A DNA stretch of 64,000 nt, taken from the NCBI RefSeq assembly GCF_009847015.1, contig NZ_WVEM01000009.1, positions 1 through 64,000 on the forward strand, in the 5' to 3' direction. The notes under the pieces were generated by a model. The model was not told the DNA's origin. It did no database searches and saw only the letters and a list, made by a program, of their open reading frames with translations. Positions 16,927 to 27,885 of this stretch are shown one piece after another. This DNA comes from Sunxiuqinia indica. Its GTDB lineage: Bacteria > Bacteroidota > Bacteroidia > Bacteroidales > Prolixibacteraceae. Position 1 is the stretch's first letter; every line of letters starts with the position of its first letter. The position numbers were made by a program, and so were the translations under genes.

Positions 16927-17484
16927 CTATTTAGCAGCGGCTGATTTACCAGCTTTACGTCTTAATTCTTCACCGACAAACTTCACACCTTTTCCTTTGT
17001 ATGGTTCTGGTGCTCTGAATGAACGTATTTTGGCAGCAACTTGACCGATTAACTGTTTGTCACAGCTTTTTAAAGTTACAATTGGATTGTTTCTTTTATC
17101 GGTTACAGCTTCAACCTTAACCTCCTCAGGAAGATGCAGGTATGTATGGTGAGAGTACCCAAGTACCAAGTCTAACAGTTGTCCTTGGTTTTCGGCACGA
17201 TAACCTACACCAACAAGTTCCAATTTAATTTCATAACCTTCGGAAACACCAAACACCATGTTGCTAACCAATGAACGGTAAAGACCGTGCATTGCACGAT
17301 GTCTTTTTTGGTCAGTTGGTCGCTTAACAACAATTTGGTTGTCTTCAACGGCTACTTCAATTTCCGGGTCTACCTTTTGCGAAAGCTCGCCAAGTTTTCC
17401 TTTAACGCTTACTACATTTTCGTTGGAAACGTTAATGGTTACTCCGGCTGGTATTTCGATTGGCAATTTACCTATCCTTGACAT
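16927..17484 (-). CDS. rplF: 50S ribosomal protein L6
   Basis: This 185-residue protein of two similar domains binds near the sarcin-ricin loop. Family signatures [15 protein letters not shown] at the start and [12 protein letters not shown] near the end are present. It lies between rpsH and rplR. Confidence 0.97.
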   Translation of the reverse strand: MSRIGKLPIEIPAGVTINVSNENVVSVKGKLGELSQKVDPEIEVAVEDNQIVVKRPTDQKRHRAMHGLYRSLVSNMVFGVSEGYEIKLELVGVGYRAENQGQLLDLVLGYSHHTYLHLPEEVKVEAVTDKRNNPIVTLKSCDKQLIGQVAAKIRSFRAPEPYKGKGVKFVGEELRRKAGKSAAAK

Positions 17485-17499
17485 TACTATTCCTCCTTA

Positions 17500-17907
17500 T
17501 TAATAAACGTAACATAAAACTTCACCACCTATATTGAGGTCGCGTGCTTCCTTGTCAGAAATCACTCCTCTAGAGGTCGATATGATTGCAACTCCCAAAC
17601 CATTCAATACACGAGGGATATTATCGCTGTCGCAATATTGTCTCAAACCAGGCTTACTGATTCTTTTGATTGATTTGATGGCTGGCTGCTTTGTTTCAGG
17701 ATGATATTTCAAGGCAATTTTAATGCTCCCTTGATAATTTACATCATCTTCAAACTTGTAGTTCAAAATATAACCTTTATCCTTCAGGATTTTGGTCATT
17801 TCCTTTTTTATATTTGACGCAGGGATGTCGACAACACGTTGTTTTGCAGATTGTGCATTACGAACGCGTGTCAAAAAATCTGCTATCGGGTCTGTAATTT
17901 TACTCAT
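17500..17907 (-). CDS. rpsH: 30S ribosomal protein S8
   Basis: This 135-residue primary 16S rRNA binder starts [19 protein letters not shown] and has the C-terminal signature [19 protein letters not shown]. It lies between rpsN and rplF. Confidence 0.97.
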   Translation of the reverse strand: MSKITDPIADFLTRVRNAQSAKQRVVDIPASNIKKEMTKILKDKGYILNYKFEDDVNYQGSIKIALKYHPETKQPAIKSIKRISKPGLRQYCDSDNIPRVLNGLGVAIISTSRGVISDKEARDLNIGGEVLCYVY

Positions 17908-17925
17908 TACTTTTGTAATTATTAT

Positions 17926-18195
17926 TTACCAACTTGCTTTTTTAACACCTGGAATTAAACCTTCAGAGGCCATTTCTCGGAAATTAATCCTGCTAATTCC
18001 AAATTGGCGCATATAGCCTTTTGGACGTCCAGTTAATTTGCAACGATTGTGCATGCGTACCTTTGATGAATTTTTAGGTAGTTTTTGTAAACCTACGTAA
18101 TCACCTTCTGCTTTAAGCTGAGCCCTTTTATCGGCGTATTTTTCAACAAGCTTCGCCCTTTTTACTTCGCGGGCTTTCATTGATTCTTTAGCCAT
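17926..18195 (-). CDS. rpsN: 30S ribosomal protein S14, zinc-free long form
   Basis: This 89-residue protein has the S14 core [19 protein letters not shown]. It lacks the two CxxC pairs of the short zinc form and is the longer zinc-independent type. Together with the zinc-free L36 it lowers the ribosome's need for zinc. Confidence 0.96.
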   Translation of the reverse strand: MAKESMKAREVKRAKLVEKYADKRAQLKAEGDYVGLQKLPKNSSKVRMHNRCKLTGRPKGYMRQFGISRINFREMASEGLIPGVKKASW

Positions 18196-18198
18196 AAC

Positions 18199-18756
18199 TT
18201 AGTTCTTTTTTACGTTTTTAAAAGGTAAACCTAACTCTTTCAATAAAGCAAAACCTTCTTCATCAGAATCTGCAGTGGTAACAAAAGTAATGTTCATACC
18301 GTTAATACGGTTAACTTTGTCAATATTGATCTCAGGAAAAATAATTTGCTCAGGAATTCCAAGGGTGTAATTTCCTTGTCCATCCATTTTACTTTCAATA
18401 CCTCTAAAGTCACGAATACGTGGCAAAGAGATGTTGATTAGCCGTTCAAGAAATTCGTACATTCTCTCTTTTCTCAGTGTCACACGTACACCGATCGGCA
18501 TTTTTTTCCTCAATTTAAAGTTAGAGATGTCCTTCTTCGATTTGGTTTGGACTGCTTTTTGACCGGCTATCATTGTCATTTCCTCTGTGGCAACTTCAAT
18601 GATTTTTTTGTCGGCGATAGCAGCTCCAACTCCTTGGTTTAGAACAATTTTCTCCAATTTCGGAACCTGCATAACAGATTTATAGTCAAATTCCTTCTTT
18701 AACGTAGGAATGACTTCTTCCGAATATTTTTTCTTAAGTGTTGGTGTATAAGCCAT
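18199..18756 (-). CDS. rplE: 50S ribosomal protein L5
   Basis: This 185-residue 5S rRNA-binding protein of the central protuberance has the L5 motifs [21 protein letters not shown] and [17 protein letters not shown]. Its start overlaps the rplX stop by one base. Confidence 0.97.
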   Translation of the reverse strand: MAYTPTLKKKYSEEVIPTLKKEFDYKSVMQVPKLEKIVLNQGVGAAIADKKIIEVATEEMTMIAGQKAVQTKSKKDISNFKLRKKMPIGVRVTLRKERMYEFLERLINISLPRIRDFRGIESKMDGQGNYTLGIPEQIIFPEINIDKVNRINGMNITFVTTADSDEEGFALLKELGLPFKNVKKN

Positions 18757-19079
18757 TACTTAATCTCCTCTCCAGATTTTTTAGAATAACGTACTAGTTT
18801 ACCGCTGTCGGTGAGTTTACGACCGATGCGTGTTTTCCCACCTTCTTTAGGGTCAACGTGCATTAGGTTCGAGATGTGGATTGGTGCTTCCTTTTCAACA
18901 ATACCTCCCTGCGGATTTTCCGCATCAGGTTTTGTGTGTTTTTTCACCATATTAACACCCTCCACAATTGCTCTGCTTTTTTCCCGAAACACTTCGAGAA
19001 CACTGCCTTGTTTTCCTTTATCGTTTCCGGCAATAGCAACAACGGTGTCACCTTTTTTAATGTGTAATTTTGTCTGCAT
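18756..19079 (-). CDS. rplX: 50S ribosomal protein L24
   Basis: This 107-residue assembly-initiating protein has an N-terminal KOW motif ([18 protein letters not shown]) and the loop VKKHTKP. It lies 19 bases after rplN and is coupled to rplE. Confidence 0.97.
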   Translation of the reverse strand: MQTKLHIKKGDTVVAIAGNDKGKQGSVLEVFREKSRAIVEGVNMVKKHTKPDAENPQGGIVEKEAPIHISNLMHVDPKEGGKTRIGRKLTDSGKLVRYSKKSGEEIK

Positions 19080-19098
19080 TTTGTTTTAATATTATGCA

Positions 19099-19464
19099 TT
19101 AAAGCACTTCAGGTGCAAGCGAAATAATTTTCATGTTTTGATCACGAAGTTCCCTTGCAACAGGGCCAAAAATACGAGTTCCGCGCATTTCGCCTGTGTT
19201 GTTCAATAAAACGACCGCATTATCATCGAAACGGATATAAGATCCATCCTGACGACGTACTTCTTTTTTAGTGCGAACAACAATGGCTTTAGACACAGTT
19301 CCTTTTTTCAAATCACTACCGGCAATTGAACTTTTTACAGTCACAACAACCTTATCGCCTAGTGATGCATAGCGCTTTTTCGTACCGCCTAAAACGCGAA
19401 TACAAAGCACCTCTCTGGCACCACTGTTATCGGCAACTGAACATCTTGATTCCTGTTGTATCAT
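19099..19464 (-). CDS. rplN: 50S ribosomal protein L14
   Basis: This 121-residue protein starts [19 protein letters not shown], the family signature, and forms an intersubunit bridge. It begins 2 bases after the rpsQ stop. Confidence 0.97.
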   Translation of the reverse strand: MIQQESRCSVADNSGAREVLCIRVLGGTKKRYASLGDKVVVTVKSSIAGSDLKKGTVSKAIVVRTKKEVRRQDGSYIRFDDNAVVLLNNTGEMRGTRIFGPVARELRDQNMKIISLAPEVL

Positions 19465-19466
19465 GA

Positions 19467-19724
19467 TTACTTAGCTCTTTCAATAATTTCAACTAATCTC
19501 CAACGTTTGCTTTTACTTAAAGGTCGTGTTTCCATGATCTTTACAGTATCACCAACGCTGCAAGTGTTTGTTTCGTCGTGGGCGTACAGTTTAGTCGTCT
19601 TGTTAACGAATTTCCCGTAGATCGGGTGTTTTTCTTTTCGTTTAACAGCAACAACAATACTTTTCTCCATACTGTCGCTCACGACAACGCCAACACGTTC
19701 TTTTCTCAGATTTCTTGCTTCCAT
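19467..19724 (-). CDS. rpsQ: 30S ribosomal protein S17
   Basis: This 85-residue OB-fold protein has the motif [18 protein letters not shown] and the C-terminal [11 protein letters not shown] typical of S17. It lies between rpmC and rplN. Confidence 0.96.
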   Translation of the reverse strand: MEARNLRKERVGVVVSDSMEKSIVVAVKRKEKHPIYGKFVNKTTKLYAHDETNTCSVGDTVKIMETRPLSKSKRWRLVEIIERAK

Positions 19725-19733
19725 TACTACAAA

Positions 19734-19940
19734 TTAATTCTGATTTTGATTCAATTCCCTTTGACGCTTGATGGTCTGAAGGCGTGCAATGTTCTTGCGG
19801 GTTTCCGTGATTTTCATCGGGTTATCCAGCGGAGAAACTGCATGATTCATATTTAGACGTGTCAAGGTTTCCTTTTCCAATTGGATTCTTTCCAGAATTT
19901 CCTTGTCTGTTAATTCCTTAATTTCTGATGCTTTCATCAT
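19734..19940 (-). CDS. rpmC: 50S ribosomal protein L29
   Basis: This short helical-hairpin protein lies at the tunnel exit, with the pattern KEIKEL...L.MN and RKNIARLQTIKRQRE. The true start is either of two adjacent ATG codons (19940 or 19937), giving 68 or 67 residues; the first overlaps the rplP stop by a base. Confidence 0.95.
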   Translation of the reverse strand: MMKASEIKELTDKEILERIQLEKETLTRLNMNHAVSPLDNPMKITETRKNIARLQTIKRQRELNQNQN

Positions 19941-20374
19941 TAATCTTCTTTAATAGATTCAACATAGTCACGTCTAACAACAAACTTCGTAGTAACCGGA
20001 AGTTTCTGTGCTGCCAAACGTAAAGCTTCTTTAGCCATTTCGAATGGAACACCATCTGCTTCGATTAAAATACGACCCGGAGTAACCGGAGCTACGAATG
20101 CTTCAGGAGCACCTTTACCTTTACCCATACGTACTTCTGCAGGCTTTTTGGTAATCGGTTTATCTGGGAAAATTCGGATCCAAATTTGACCCTGACGTTG
20201 CATGTGACGAGTTACCGCAACCCTGGCTGCCTCAATTTGGCGCCCGGTAAGCCATGAACTTTGCAACGACTTTATACCAAAAGATCCGAATGCTAGTTCT
20301 GTACCACGTTGGGCATTCCCTTTCATTCGTCCTTTTTGGACTCTTCTAAATTTTGTCTTTTTCGGCTGTAACAT
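19940..20374 (-). CDS. rplP: 50S ribosomal protein L16
   Basis: This 144-residue protein organises the A-site region of the large subunit. Family motifs [36 protein letters not shown] (cited in part) and [10 protein letters not shown] are present. It lies between rpsC and rpmC. Confidence 0.97.
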   Translation of the reverse strand: MLQPKKTKFRRVQKGRMKGNAQRGTELAFGSFGIKSLQSSWLTGRQIEAARVAVTRHMQRQGQIWIRIFPDKPITKKPAEVRMGKGKGAPEAFVAPVTPGRILIEADGVPFEMAKEALRLAAQKLPVTTKFVVRRDYVESIKED

Positions 20375-20400
20375 CCTTTTTCAATTAAAAGGTTTTCGAA

Positions 20401-21120
20401 TTATTTTCTTTTCTTTCTGAAACCGCCACTTCTGCCACCACCGCGAGGACCACCTTGAGTGTTTTTCTGTCCCAGGTTTGGAGAAAGATCACGCTTTCCA
20501 TAGACTTCGCCTTTACAAATCCAAACTTTAACACCGACTAAACCGGTTTTTGTTAAAGCTTCGGCAAGAGCATAATCAATATCAGCTCTCAGTGTGTGCA
20601 AAGGAGTACGACCGTCTTTATACATTTCAGAGCGCGCCATTTCAGCACCGTTCAAACGACCGGAAACTAAAATTTTAATTCCTTGCGCACCCATTCTCAT
20701 CGTAGAGGCAATCGCCATCTTTGTAGCACGTCGGTAAGCAATTTTACCTTCAATTTGACGTGCAACATTATTAGCAACGATACGTGCATCAAGCTCAGGT
20801 CTTTTAATCTCAAAGATGTTGATCTGAACTTCCTTGCTGGTGATCTTCTTCAACTCCTCTTTCAATTTGTCAACTTCCTGACCACCTTTGCCAATAATAA
20901 TACCGGGTCTTGACGTGTGAACGGTGATGGTAATCAGCTTCAAGGTTCTTTCGATAATAATCCTTGAAATACTTGCTTTTGCCAAACGGGCATTCAAGTA
21001 TTCACGGATCTTGGTATCTTCAACCAGCTTATCACCATAGTCGTTTCCACCGAACCAGTTGGAATCCCATCCTCGGATGATCCCTAAACGATTACTGATT
21101 GGATTAACTTTCTGTCCCAT
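20401..21120 (-). CDS. rpsC: 30S ribosomal protein S3
   Basis: This 239-residue protein has a type II KH domain with the loop [13 protein letters not shown] (about 74-86). It lines the mRNA entry channel. The N-terminal [23 protein letters not shown] and the Gly/Arg-rich tail are typical; the tail is moderately extended. Confidence 0.97.
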   Translation of the reverse strand: MGQKVNPISNRLGIIRGWDSNWFGGNDYGDKLVEDTKIREYLNARLAKASISRIIIERTLKLITITVHTSRPGIIIGKGGQEVDKLKEELKKITSKEVQINIFEIKRPELDARIVANNVARQIEGKIAYRRATKMAIASTMRMGAQGIKILVSGRLNGAEMARSEMYKDGRTPLHTLRADIDYALAEALTKTGLVGVKVWICKGEVYGKRDLSPNLGQKNTQGGPRGGGRSGGFRKKRK

Positions 21121-21130
21121 GTATTACTAT

Positions 21131-21544
21131 TTATTCGTTATCGTTTTCTAGATTCTTACTATCAACGCAAAGTGTAACGTGATTAGAACGCTTGCGAATT
21201 CGGTGTGCACGGCCTTGTGGAGCCGGGCGAAGACGTTTTAACTGACGTCCTGAATCAACAGCGATCGTTTTTACATACAAATTGCTTTCTTCCAAACGAG
21301 CTCCCTCGTTTTTAGCCTGCCAGTTTGCAATGGCTGACATCAACAGTTTCTCAACTTTGCGAGAAGCTTCCTTTGAAGAAAACTTCAGTACATCCAGTGC
21401 TCTATTTACTTCCATTCCGCGAACCATATCGGCAACAAGCCTCATTTTTCGTGGTGAAGTAGGGCAATCTTTCAGTACAGCGAAGTATTGTGATTTCCGA
21501 GCTTCTTTCAGCTCATTTGCTCTATTTCTTTTTCTAGCACCCAT
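21131..21544 (-). CDS. rplV: 50S ribosomal protein L22
   Basis: This 137-residue protein carries a beta-hairpin that reaches the peptide exit tunnel. Motifs are [17 protein letters not shown] and [20 protein letters not shown] (cited in part). It is a little longer than the usual 110 residues at the N-terminus. Confidence 0.96.
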   Translation of the reverse strand: MGARKRNRANELKEARKSQYFAVLKDCPTSPRKMRLVADMVRGMEVNRALDVLKFSSKEASRKVEKLLMSAIANWQAKNEGARLEESNLYVKTIAVDSGRQLKRLRPAPQGRAHRIRKRSNHVTLCVDSKNLENDNE

Positions 21545-21581
21545 CGTAAATTCTTTTAATAGTTAATGAGAATCTCATGCC

Positions 21582-21848
21582 TTATCGTTTGTTACCGGCA
21601 TGTCCCCTAAAAGTTCTTGTAGGTGCAAATTCGCCAAGCTTGTGGCCAACCATGTTTTCAGTTACGTAAACCGGAATAAATTTATTCCCGTTATGAACTG
21701 CGATAGTGTGCCCTACAAAGTCGGGAGAGATTACTGATGCTCTGGCCCAAGTCTTGATTACAGACTTTTTTCCTGATTCATTCATTACATCAACTTTTTT
21801 CTCTAGTTTATATGCAATGAAAGGGCCTTTTTTTAGTGAACGACTCAT
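21582..21848 (-). CDS. rpsS: 30S ribosomal protein S19
   Basis: This 88-residue head protein has the family motifs [40 protein letters not shown] (cited in part) and RTFRGHAG. It lies between rplB and rplV. Confidence 0.97.
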   Translation of the reverse strand: MSRSLKKGPFIAYKLEKKVDVMNESGKKSVIKTWARASVISPDFVGHTIAVHNGNKFIPVYVTENMVGHKLGEFAPTRTFRGHAGNKR

Positions 21849-21863
21849 ATCCTACTCCTTTAA

Positions 21864-22688
21864 TTATTTCTTGCGTTTTTCTACAATGTACCTATTGGAA
21901 GACTTTTTCTTAGCACGGGTTTTATAACCTTTAGCTAACAAGCCTTTGCGTGAACGAGGATGTCCTCCTGATGAACGTCCTTCACCACCACCCATTGGGT
22001 GATCGACTGGGTTCATCACAACACCACGTACGCGTGGTCTTCTTCCTAACCAACGAGAGCGACCTGCTTTTCCTGATCTTTCCAGGTTATGCTCTGTGTT
22101 TCCAACAGTACCAACTGTAGCTCGGCAAGCGACGAGTACCATTCTAGATTCGCCAGAAGGTAGTTTTACAATTGCATACTTTCCTTCGCGAGAGGTCAAC
22201 TGTGCATAGGTTCCTGCACTTCGCACCATTACGCCACCTTGTCCAGGTTGAAGCTCAATATTGTGTACAATAGTACCTAGAGGAATTTCTTTAAGTGGAA
22301 GTGAGTTTCCTACCTCAGGAGCAACTCCGGTACCGCTCAATACTGTCTGTCCAACTTGCAATCCGTTGGGAGCCAGCATGTATCTTTTTTCACCATCGGC
22401 ATAAACCAACAGTGCGATACGAGCAGTACGGTTCGGGTCGTACTGAATAGACTCTACACGCGCAGGGATACCGTCTTTTTCGCGTTTGAAGTCAATCGCG
22501 CGGTATCTCTTCTTGTGCCCTCCACCTATATACCTCATTGTCATGCGTCCCTGGCTATTACGGCCACCGGACTTCTGCATGGGCTTCAACAATGATTTCT
22601 CAGGCGTTGATGCAGTAACGGTATCAAAAGCTCCAATAATTTTGTGCCTTTGACCCGGAGTAACTGGTTTTAATTTTCTTACTGCCAT
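21864..22688 (-). CDS. rplB: 50S ribosomal protein L2
   Basis: This 274-residue protein is needed for subunit joining and peptidyl-transferase assembly. It has the OB-fold and SH3-like domains, [22 protein letters not shown] (cited in part; His and Gly-rich C-terminal motif) and a basic end. It starts 9 bases after rplW. Confidence 0.98.
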   Translation of the reverse strand: MAVRKLKPVTPGQRHKIIGAFDTVTASTPEKSLLKPMQKSGGRNSQGRMTMRYIGGGHKKRYRAIDFKREKDGIPARVESIQYDPNRTARIALLVYADGEKRYMLAPNGLQVGQTVLSGTGVAPEVGNSLPLKEIPLGTIVHNIELQPGQGGVMVRSAGTYAQLTSREGKYAIVKLPSGESRMVLVACRATVGTVGNTEHNLERSGKAGRSRWLGRRPRVRGVVMNPVDHPMGGGEGRSSGGHPRSRKGLLAKGYKTRAKKKSSNRYIVEKRKK

Positions 22689-22697
22689 TTCCTATTA

Positions 22698-22988
22698 TTA
22701 TATATTACTGTAAAAATCAATTGCATCTCCATCAACCAATGTAATAACTGCTTTTTTATATGCAGCTGTTCTCCCACTAATAACTCCGGCTTTTGTATAG
22801 CGGCTTTTATTTTTGCCACCATAAACCATGGTATTAATCGTAGATACACTTACATTATACAGTTCTTCAACTGCTTGTTTGATTTGTTTCTTATCCGCTT
22901 CTCTACGAACGAGAAATCCATAACGGTTCAGCTTTTCAGCCTGTTCCGTCATCTTTTCTGTCACTATGGGTTTTATCAAAATATCCAT
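22698..22988 (-). CDS. rplW: 50S ribosomal protein L23
   Basis: This 96-residue protein at the tunnel exit docks trigger factor and SRP. It starts MDILIKPIVTEKMTEQAEKL and has QAVEELYNVSVSTINTM. It lies between rplD and rplB. Confidence 0.96.
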   Translation of the reverse strand: MDILIKPIVTEKMTEQAEKLNRYGFLVRREADKKQIKQAVEELYNVSVSTINTMVYGGKNKSRYTKAGVISGRTAAYKKAVITLVDGDAIDFYSNI

Positions 22989-23000
22989 TACTTATCCCCT

Positions 23001-23630
23001 TTAAATCTTAAATTGTTCTTCGATTTTGCCAACCGAACTTTCAAAAAAGATTACCTTATTAGCGTTCATTACCTGGTAAGTGCTTAGCTCAGAAGCAGTT
23101 ATGACAGATACGCCATGTAAATTTCTGGAGGACAAATATATGTTTTTATTTTCTTCTGGTAAAACGAAAAGAGACTTTTTATCGTTAATTTTCAGATTAT
23201 TACTGATCATTGCCATCTCCTTTGTTTTTGGCGCTTCCAGAGAAAAGTCCTCAAGAATTAAAATATCGCTTGCTTTGGCTTTGTAACTCAATGCTGATTT
23301 ACGAGCTAAAGCTTTTACTTTCTTGTTCAATTTGAAACCATAATTTCTTGGACGAGGTCCAAAAACACGACCACCACCTCTGAATACAGGTGACTTAATG
23401 CTACCTGCACGAGCTGTACCGGTACCTTTTTGTTTCTTGATCTTTTTAGTACTTCCAACAATTTCACCACGTTCAGTAGCTGAATGGGTTCCTTGACGTT
23501 TGTTGGCCAAGTATTGTTTTACATCAAGATAGATCGCATGATCATTAGGTTCAATACCGAAAATTTGGTCTTGCAAATCGACCTTTTTTCCGGTTTCTTT
23601 TCCTGTTTTATCTAATACTTGTACTTCCAT
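23001..23630 (-). CDS. rplD: 50S ribosomal protein L4
   Basis: This 209-residue protein has its extended loop in the exit tunnel ([17 protein letters not shown] ... [13 protein letters not shown]). It is coupled to rplC by a one-base stop/start overlap. In E. coli L4 represses its own operon; nothing here shows whether that holds. Confidence 0.97.
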   Translation of the reverse strand: MEVQVLDKTGKETGKKVDLQDQIFGIEPNDHAIYLDVKQYLANKRQGTHSATERGEIVGSTKKIKKQKGTGTARAGSIKSPVFRGGGRVFGPRPRNYGFKLNKKVKALARKSALSYKAKASDILILEDFSLEAPKTKEMAMISNNLKINDKKSLFVLPEENKNIYLSSRNLHGVSVITASELSTYQVMNANKVIFFESSVGKIEEQFKI

Positions 23631-24247
23631 TACTGATTAATTATTACAAATGATCCTTTTGCTCCAGGAATTGATCCTTTAACAACTAATAGGTTACTTT
23701 CAGGAATTACTTTCAAGACCTTAAGGTCTTCGATCGTTTTTTGAGCACCGCCGGTACGACCAGCCATACGCATTCCTTTAAATACTCTGGAAGGGTAAGA
23801 AGACGCACCTAGCGAACCAGGAGCTCTTAAACGGTTGTGCTGACCGTGTGTGGCGTCGCCAACTCCACGAAAATTGTAACGCTTTACAACCCCTTGAAAT
23901 CCTTTACCTTTCGTTACGCCGGTTATATCGACCCAACCTTCTTCCTGGATTACATCAACAGTAATGGTATCACCAAGCTTGTAATCTCCTTCAACTTCTG
24001 TAAACTCGACAACTTTACGCTTTGGGTCCGTTCCAGCTTTCTGGAAGTGACCGAACTCAGCTTTGGTGGTGTTCTTTTCTTTCTTGTCACCAAACCCTAG
24101 CTGAATAGCGTCGTAGCCATCGGTTTCAGCTGTTTTCACTTGTGTTATAACACAAGGACCAGCCTCTATCACAGTGCATGGAATGTTCTTTCCCTCAACA
24201 CTGAATACGGATGTCATTCCGATTTTTTTACCGATTATTCCTGCCAT
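23630..24247 (-). CDS. rplC: 50S ribosomal protein L3
   Basis: This 205-residue assembly-initiating protein starts [15 protein letters not shown] and has the central [18 protein letters not shown] near the peptidyl-transferase centre. Its stop overlaps the rplD start. Confidence 0.97.
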   Translation of the reverse strand: MAGIIGKKIGMTSVFSVEGKNIPCTVIEAGPCVITQVKTAETDGYDAIQLGFGDKKEKNTTKAEFGHFQKAGTDPKRKVVEFTEVEGDYKLGDTITVDVIQEEGWVDITGVTKGKGFQGVVKRYNFRGVGDATHGQHNRLRAPGSLGASSYPSRVFKGMRMAGRTGGAQKTIEDLKVLKVIPESNLLVVKGSIPGAKGSFVIINQ

Positions 24248-24270
24248 TTCTTTTTAATTTTTACAGGTTA

Positions 24271-24576
24271 TCAAACTTTAATTTCTACTTCGACACCACT
24301 TGGCAATTCAAGCTTCATTAAGGCGTCGATAGTTTTAGCTGTTGAGCTGTAAATGTCGATCAAACGTTTGTATGAAGACACCTGAAATTGCTCACGTGAT
24401 TTTTTGTTCACGAAAGTTGAACGTAACACTGTAAAAATGCGCTTGTGAGTTGGAAGTGGGATTGGCCCACTTACAACTGCACCTGTTGTTTTTACAGTCT
24501 TTACGATCTTTTCAGCTGACTTGTCAACCAAGTTATGATCATACGATTTCAGCTTAATTCTGATCTTTTGACTCAT
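24271..24576 (-). CDS. rpsJ: 30S ribosomal protein S10
   Basis: This 101-residue protein has the family motif [18 protein letters not shown] and also acts in antitermination with NusB in E. coli. It heads the S10 block, 20 bases after fusA. Confidence 0.97.
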   Translation of the reverse strand: MSQKIRIKLKSYDHNLVDKSAEKIVKTVKTTGAVVSGPIPLPTHKRIFTVLRSTFVNKKSREQFQVSSYKRLIDIYSSTAKTIDALMKLELPSGVEVEIKV

Positions 24577-24596
24577 GATGAGATAAAATAATTATT

Positions 24597-26708
24597 TTAT
24601 AATAATTCTACTTTTCCTTGCATTTCCTCAAGTACTTTCACAGCCATTTGTTTTGGCACTTCTTCGTAGTGTGAAAACTCCATAGATGAAGTTGCACGAC
24701 CAGAAGAGAGTGTTCTCAATACAGTTACATAGCCGAAAATTTCTGAAAGAGGAACAGTTGCTTTAATAACTCTTGCACCAGCTTTCTCAGTCATTCCACC
24801 TACTTGGCCGCGTCGACGGTTCAAGTCACCAATAATATCACCCATATATTCTTCAGGAGTAACAATCTCAGTCTTCATAATAGGCTCAAGCAATTTTGGA
24901 CCTGCTTTTGAAGCTGCACTTTTGAACGCCTGACGGGCACAGATTTCGAACGACAACTGATCCGAGTCAACGGCGTGGAATGATCCATCAAGTAATTCAA
25001 CTTTCAGGCTGTCCAATTGGAATCCTGCCAAAGGACCATTTAGCATCGCTGTTTCGAAACCTTTTTGTACTGATGGAATGAATTCACGAGGAATACGTCC
25101 ACCTTTTACGCTATCGATAAATGTTAAACCGTCTTTGCCTTCTTCGGCAGGAGAAACTTTAACAATGATATCTGCGAATTTACCACGACCACCAGACTGT
25201 TTCTTGAATACTTCTCGTAATTCAATCTCTTCGCTAATGGCTTCCTTGTATGCAACCTGAGGTTTACCCTGATTACATTCAACTTTAAATTCGCGTTTCA
25301 AACGGTCGACAATGATCTCCAGGTGAAGCTCACCCATACCACGAATAACCGTTTGACCTGATTCCTCATCAGTATTTACTTTAAATGTTGGATCTTCCTC
25401 GGCTAGTTTAGCCAATCCCATTCCAAGTTTATCTAAGTCCTTTTGTGTTTTTGGCTCTACAGCAATACCAATTACCGGTTCTGGAAAGTCCATGCTTTCC
25501 AACGTTATTTGACTCTTTTCGTCACACAACGTATCACCGGTGCGAATATCTTTAAAGCCTACAGCAGCGCAAATATCTCCGGCCTCGATAACATCTTTCG
25601 CATTTTGCTTATTTGAGTGCATTTGGTAAAGACGTGAAATCCGTTCCTTTTTGCCTGTTCGAGTATTGAACACCGTTGAGCCAGCATCAATTTTACCTGA
25701 ATAAACACGAATAAAGCACAAACGACCAACAAATGGGTCGGTAGCAATTTTAAATGCTAAAGCCGAAAGAGGTTCTTCAACATTAGCGTGACGTACAACT
25801 TTGTCACCTGTTGATGGGTCTGATCCTATCAATTCACCCTTGTCTAACGGGCTAGGCAAAAACTCCACAACAGCATCCAACAAACGTTGCACACCTTTAT
25901 TTTTGAAAGCCGAACCACACATCATCGGAACGATTACATGCTTCAGTGTACCCTGGCGGATAACCGATATCAACTCGTCAGAAGTAATTGATTCAGGATC
26001 GTCGAAATAACGCTCCATAAGGGCATCATCCAACTCTGCAACCGACTCAACCATTTTTTCGCGGTATTCTTCAGCCAGTTCTTTCAGATTTTCCGGAATT
26101 TCTTCCAATTTATAATCTGTTCCAAGAGTCGCATCATCGTACCAACGAATCGCCTTCATTTCGATCAGGTCAATTACCCCTTCGAATTTTTCTTCAGCAC
26201 CGATTGGAATTTGAATTGGAACCGGATTAGCTCCCAGCTTCTCCTTAACTTCATTCACAACATTGAAGAAGTCTGCTCCAGAGCGGTCCATTTTATTAAC
26301 GAAGCCAATTCGTGGAACACCATATTTTTCGGCTTGACGCCAAACTGTTTCTGATTGGGCTTCAACACCACTTACGGCACAAAACAAAGCAACAGCACCA
26401 TCCAAAATACGCAATGAACGCTCTACCTCTACGGTAAAGTCAACGTGTCCGGGAGTATCAATGATATTTACTTTATATTGCTGATCGGCGTGCTTCCAGA
26501 ATGTGGTTGTCGCTGCAGAAGTAATGGTAATACCTCTCTCCTGCTCCTGCTCCATCCAGTCCATGGTAGCTGCACCGTCGTGCACTTCTCCAATACGGTG
26601 AGTAATTCCCGTATAATAGAGAATACGCTCAGTAGTGGTCGTTTTACCGGCATCAATGTGAGCCATGATGCCGATATTTCTTGTATATTTTAAATCTTTT
26701 GTTGCCAT
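24597..26708 (-). CDS. fusA: Translation elongation factor G
   Basis: This 703-residue five-domain GTPase drives translocation. The GTPase motifs are intact: [15 protein letters not shown] (P-loop), [11 protein letters not shown] (switch I), DTPGHVDFT with the catalytic His, and NKMDRSG. It lies between rpsG and rpsJ; the tuf gene that often follows is absent. It contrasts with the degenerate paralogue at 31976. Confidence 0.98.
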   Translation of the reverse strand: MATKDLKYTRNIGIMAHIDAGKTTTTERILYYTGITHRIGEVHDGAATMDWMEQEQERGITITSAATTTFWKHADQQYKVNIIDTPGHVDFTVEVERSLRILDGAVALFCAVSGVEAQSETVWRQAEKYGVPRIGFVNKMDRSGADFFNVVNEVKEKLGANPVPIQIPIGAEEKFEGVIDLIEMKAIRWYDDATLGTDYKLEEIPENLKELAEEYREKMVESVAELDDALMERYFDDPESITSDELISVIRQGTLKHVIVPMMCGSAFKNKGVQRLLDAVVEFLPSPLDKGELIGSDPSTGDKVVRHANVEEPLSALAFKIATDPFVGRLCFIRVYSGKIDAGSTVFNTRTGKKERISRLYQMHSNKQNAKDVIEAGDICAAVGFKDIRTGDTLCDEKSQITLESMDFPEPVIGIAVEPKTQKDLDKLGMGLAKLAEEDPTFKVNTDEESGQTVIRGMGELHLEIIVDRLKREFKVECNQGKPQVAYKEAISEEIELREVFKKQSGGRGKFADIIVKVSPAEEGKDGLTFIDSVKGGRIPREFIPSVQKGFETAMLNGPLAGFQLDSLKVELLDGSFHAVDSDQLSFEICARQAFKSAASKAGPKLLEPIMKTEIVTPEEYMGDIIGDLNRRRGQVGGMTEKAGARVIKATVPLSEIFGYVTVLRTLSSGRATSSMEFSHYEEVPKQMAVKVLEEMQGKVELL

Positions 26709-26720
26709 GTTAAACCAATA

Positions 26721-27197
26721 TTAAAATCTGAAATGCGCAAAAGCACGGTTTGCCTCAGCCATACGGTGTGTGTCTTCTTTCTTTTTGAAAGCACCACCTT
26801 CATTATTGAACGCAGCCTGAATCTCAGCAGCCAACTTGTCTGCCATTGATTTTCCAGAACGCTTGCGAGCATATAAGATTAAACTTTTGATAGAAACTGC
26901 CACTTTTCGTTCGGGGCGAATTTCCATAGGAACCTGGAATGTAGCACCACCTACACGGCGGCTTTTTACTTCTACTGCGGGAGTAATATTCTCCAACGCT
27001 TTTTTCCAGACATCAAGGGGTGAGAGCTCTTCGTTTTTCATACGTGATCCAACGATATCAAGAGCATCGTAGAATATTTGATATGCAACCGTTTTTTTTC
27101 CGTGTTGCATCATATCATTCACAAATCTTGTTACAAGAACGTCATTAAATTTAGGGTCTGGTAAAATGACCCTCTTCTTTGGTTTCGATTTTCTCAT
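26721..27197 (-). CDS. rpsG: 30S ribosomal protein S7
   Basis: This 158-residue head-nucleating protein starts [19 protein letters not shown] and has the central [16 protein letters not shown] motif. It is separated from rpsL by 117 bases containing a short hairpin (TCCCGATcagtATCGGGA type, 27256-27273). Confidence 0.97.
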   Translation of the reverse strand: MRKSKPKKRVILPDPKFNDVLVTRFVNDMMQHGKKTVAYQIFYDALDIVGSRMKNEELSPLDVWKKALENITPAVEVKSRRVGGATFQVPMEIRPERKVAVSIKSLILYARKRSGKSMADKLAAEIQAAFNNEGGAFKKKEDTHRMAEANRAFAHFRF

Positions 27198-27314
27198 TCT
27201 TTCTTTTCTTTAGTGTTATTCTAATCGGTTGTTATCGATTTGGAGCTTCAGGTCTCCCGATCAGTATCGGGATCATTTACTCAACCAAACCACTAAACTC
27301 GTCAATTCCAAAAA

Positions 27315-27689
27315 TTATTTCTTCGGTTTTTTGGTACCGTACTTTGAACGTCTTTGAGTACGTCCTTCAACACCTGCTGTGTCAAGTGCTCCTCTAACTA
27401 AGTGATAACGCACACCTGGTAAATCTTTCACCCTACCACCGCGCACTAATACAATAGAGTGCTCTTGTAGGTTATGACCTTCACCCGGAATGTAAGCATT
27501 CACTTCCTTTTGGTTCGTTAACCTTACCCTTGCAACTTTACGCATTGCTGAGTTTGGTTTCTTAGGTGTAGTTGTGTAAACACGTACACAAACACCTCGT
27601 TTTTGAGGACAAGCATCCAACGCACGAGACTTACTCTTCTCGACCTGCATGGTGCGTCCTTTTCTTACTAACTGTTGAATCGTTGGCAT
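27315..27689 (-). CDS. rpsL: 30S ribosomal protein S12
   Basis: This 124-residue decoding-centre protein has the conserved [16 protein letters not shown] and [17 protein letters not shown] motifs. Both Lys residues whose change gives streptomycin resistance in other species are wild type. It is the first gene of the 32-gene ribosomal cluster. Confidence 0.98.
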   Translation of the reverse strand: MPTIQQLVRKGRTMQVEKSKSRALDACPQKRGVCVRVYTTTPKKPNSAMRKVARVRLTNQKEVNAYIPGEGHNLQEHSIVLVRGGRVKDLPGVRYHLVRGALDTAGVEGRTQRRSKYGTKKPKK

Positions 27690-27732
27690 ACAACTATTTA
27701 ATTAATCATTAATATTTTTGCAAAATGGACTG

Positions 27733-27763
27733 CAAAGGTATTGAAAACTTCAATAAAATCAAT
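27733..27763 (-). promoter_or_regulatory. Promoter of the rpsL ribosomal cluster
   Basis: On the minus strand the -7 box TACCTTTG (27740-27733) fits the Bacteroidota consensus TAnnTTTG exactly. It is preceded, after exactly 19 bases, by ATTG (27763-27760) as a -33 box. It lies about 44 bases upstream of rpsL. Confidence 0.7.
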
Positions 27764-27885
27764 GCATTCCACTTCCGTTTTTGACAGATTTCTCCAAAAA
27801 CGGCACGCAAAAGTACTAATTTTCAGGAAAGAACAATAGCTTTTAAGGGTGTTTTTTCGATTTTATCCGAAATGAACCGAATAAT

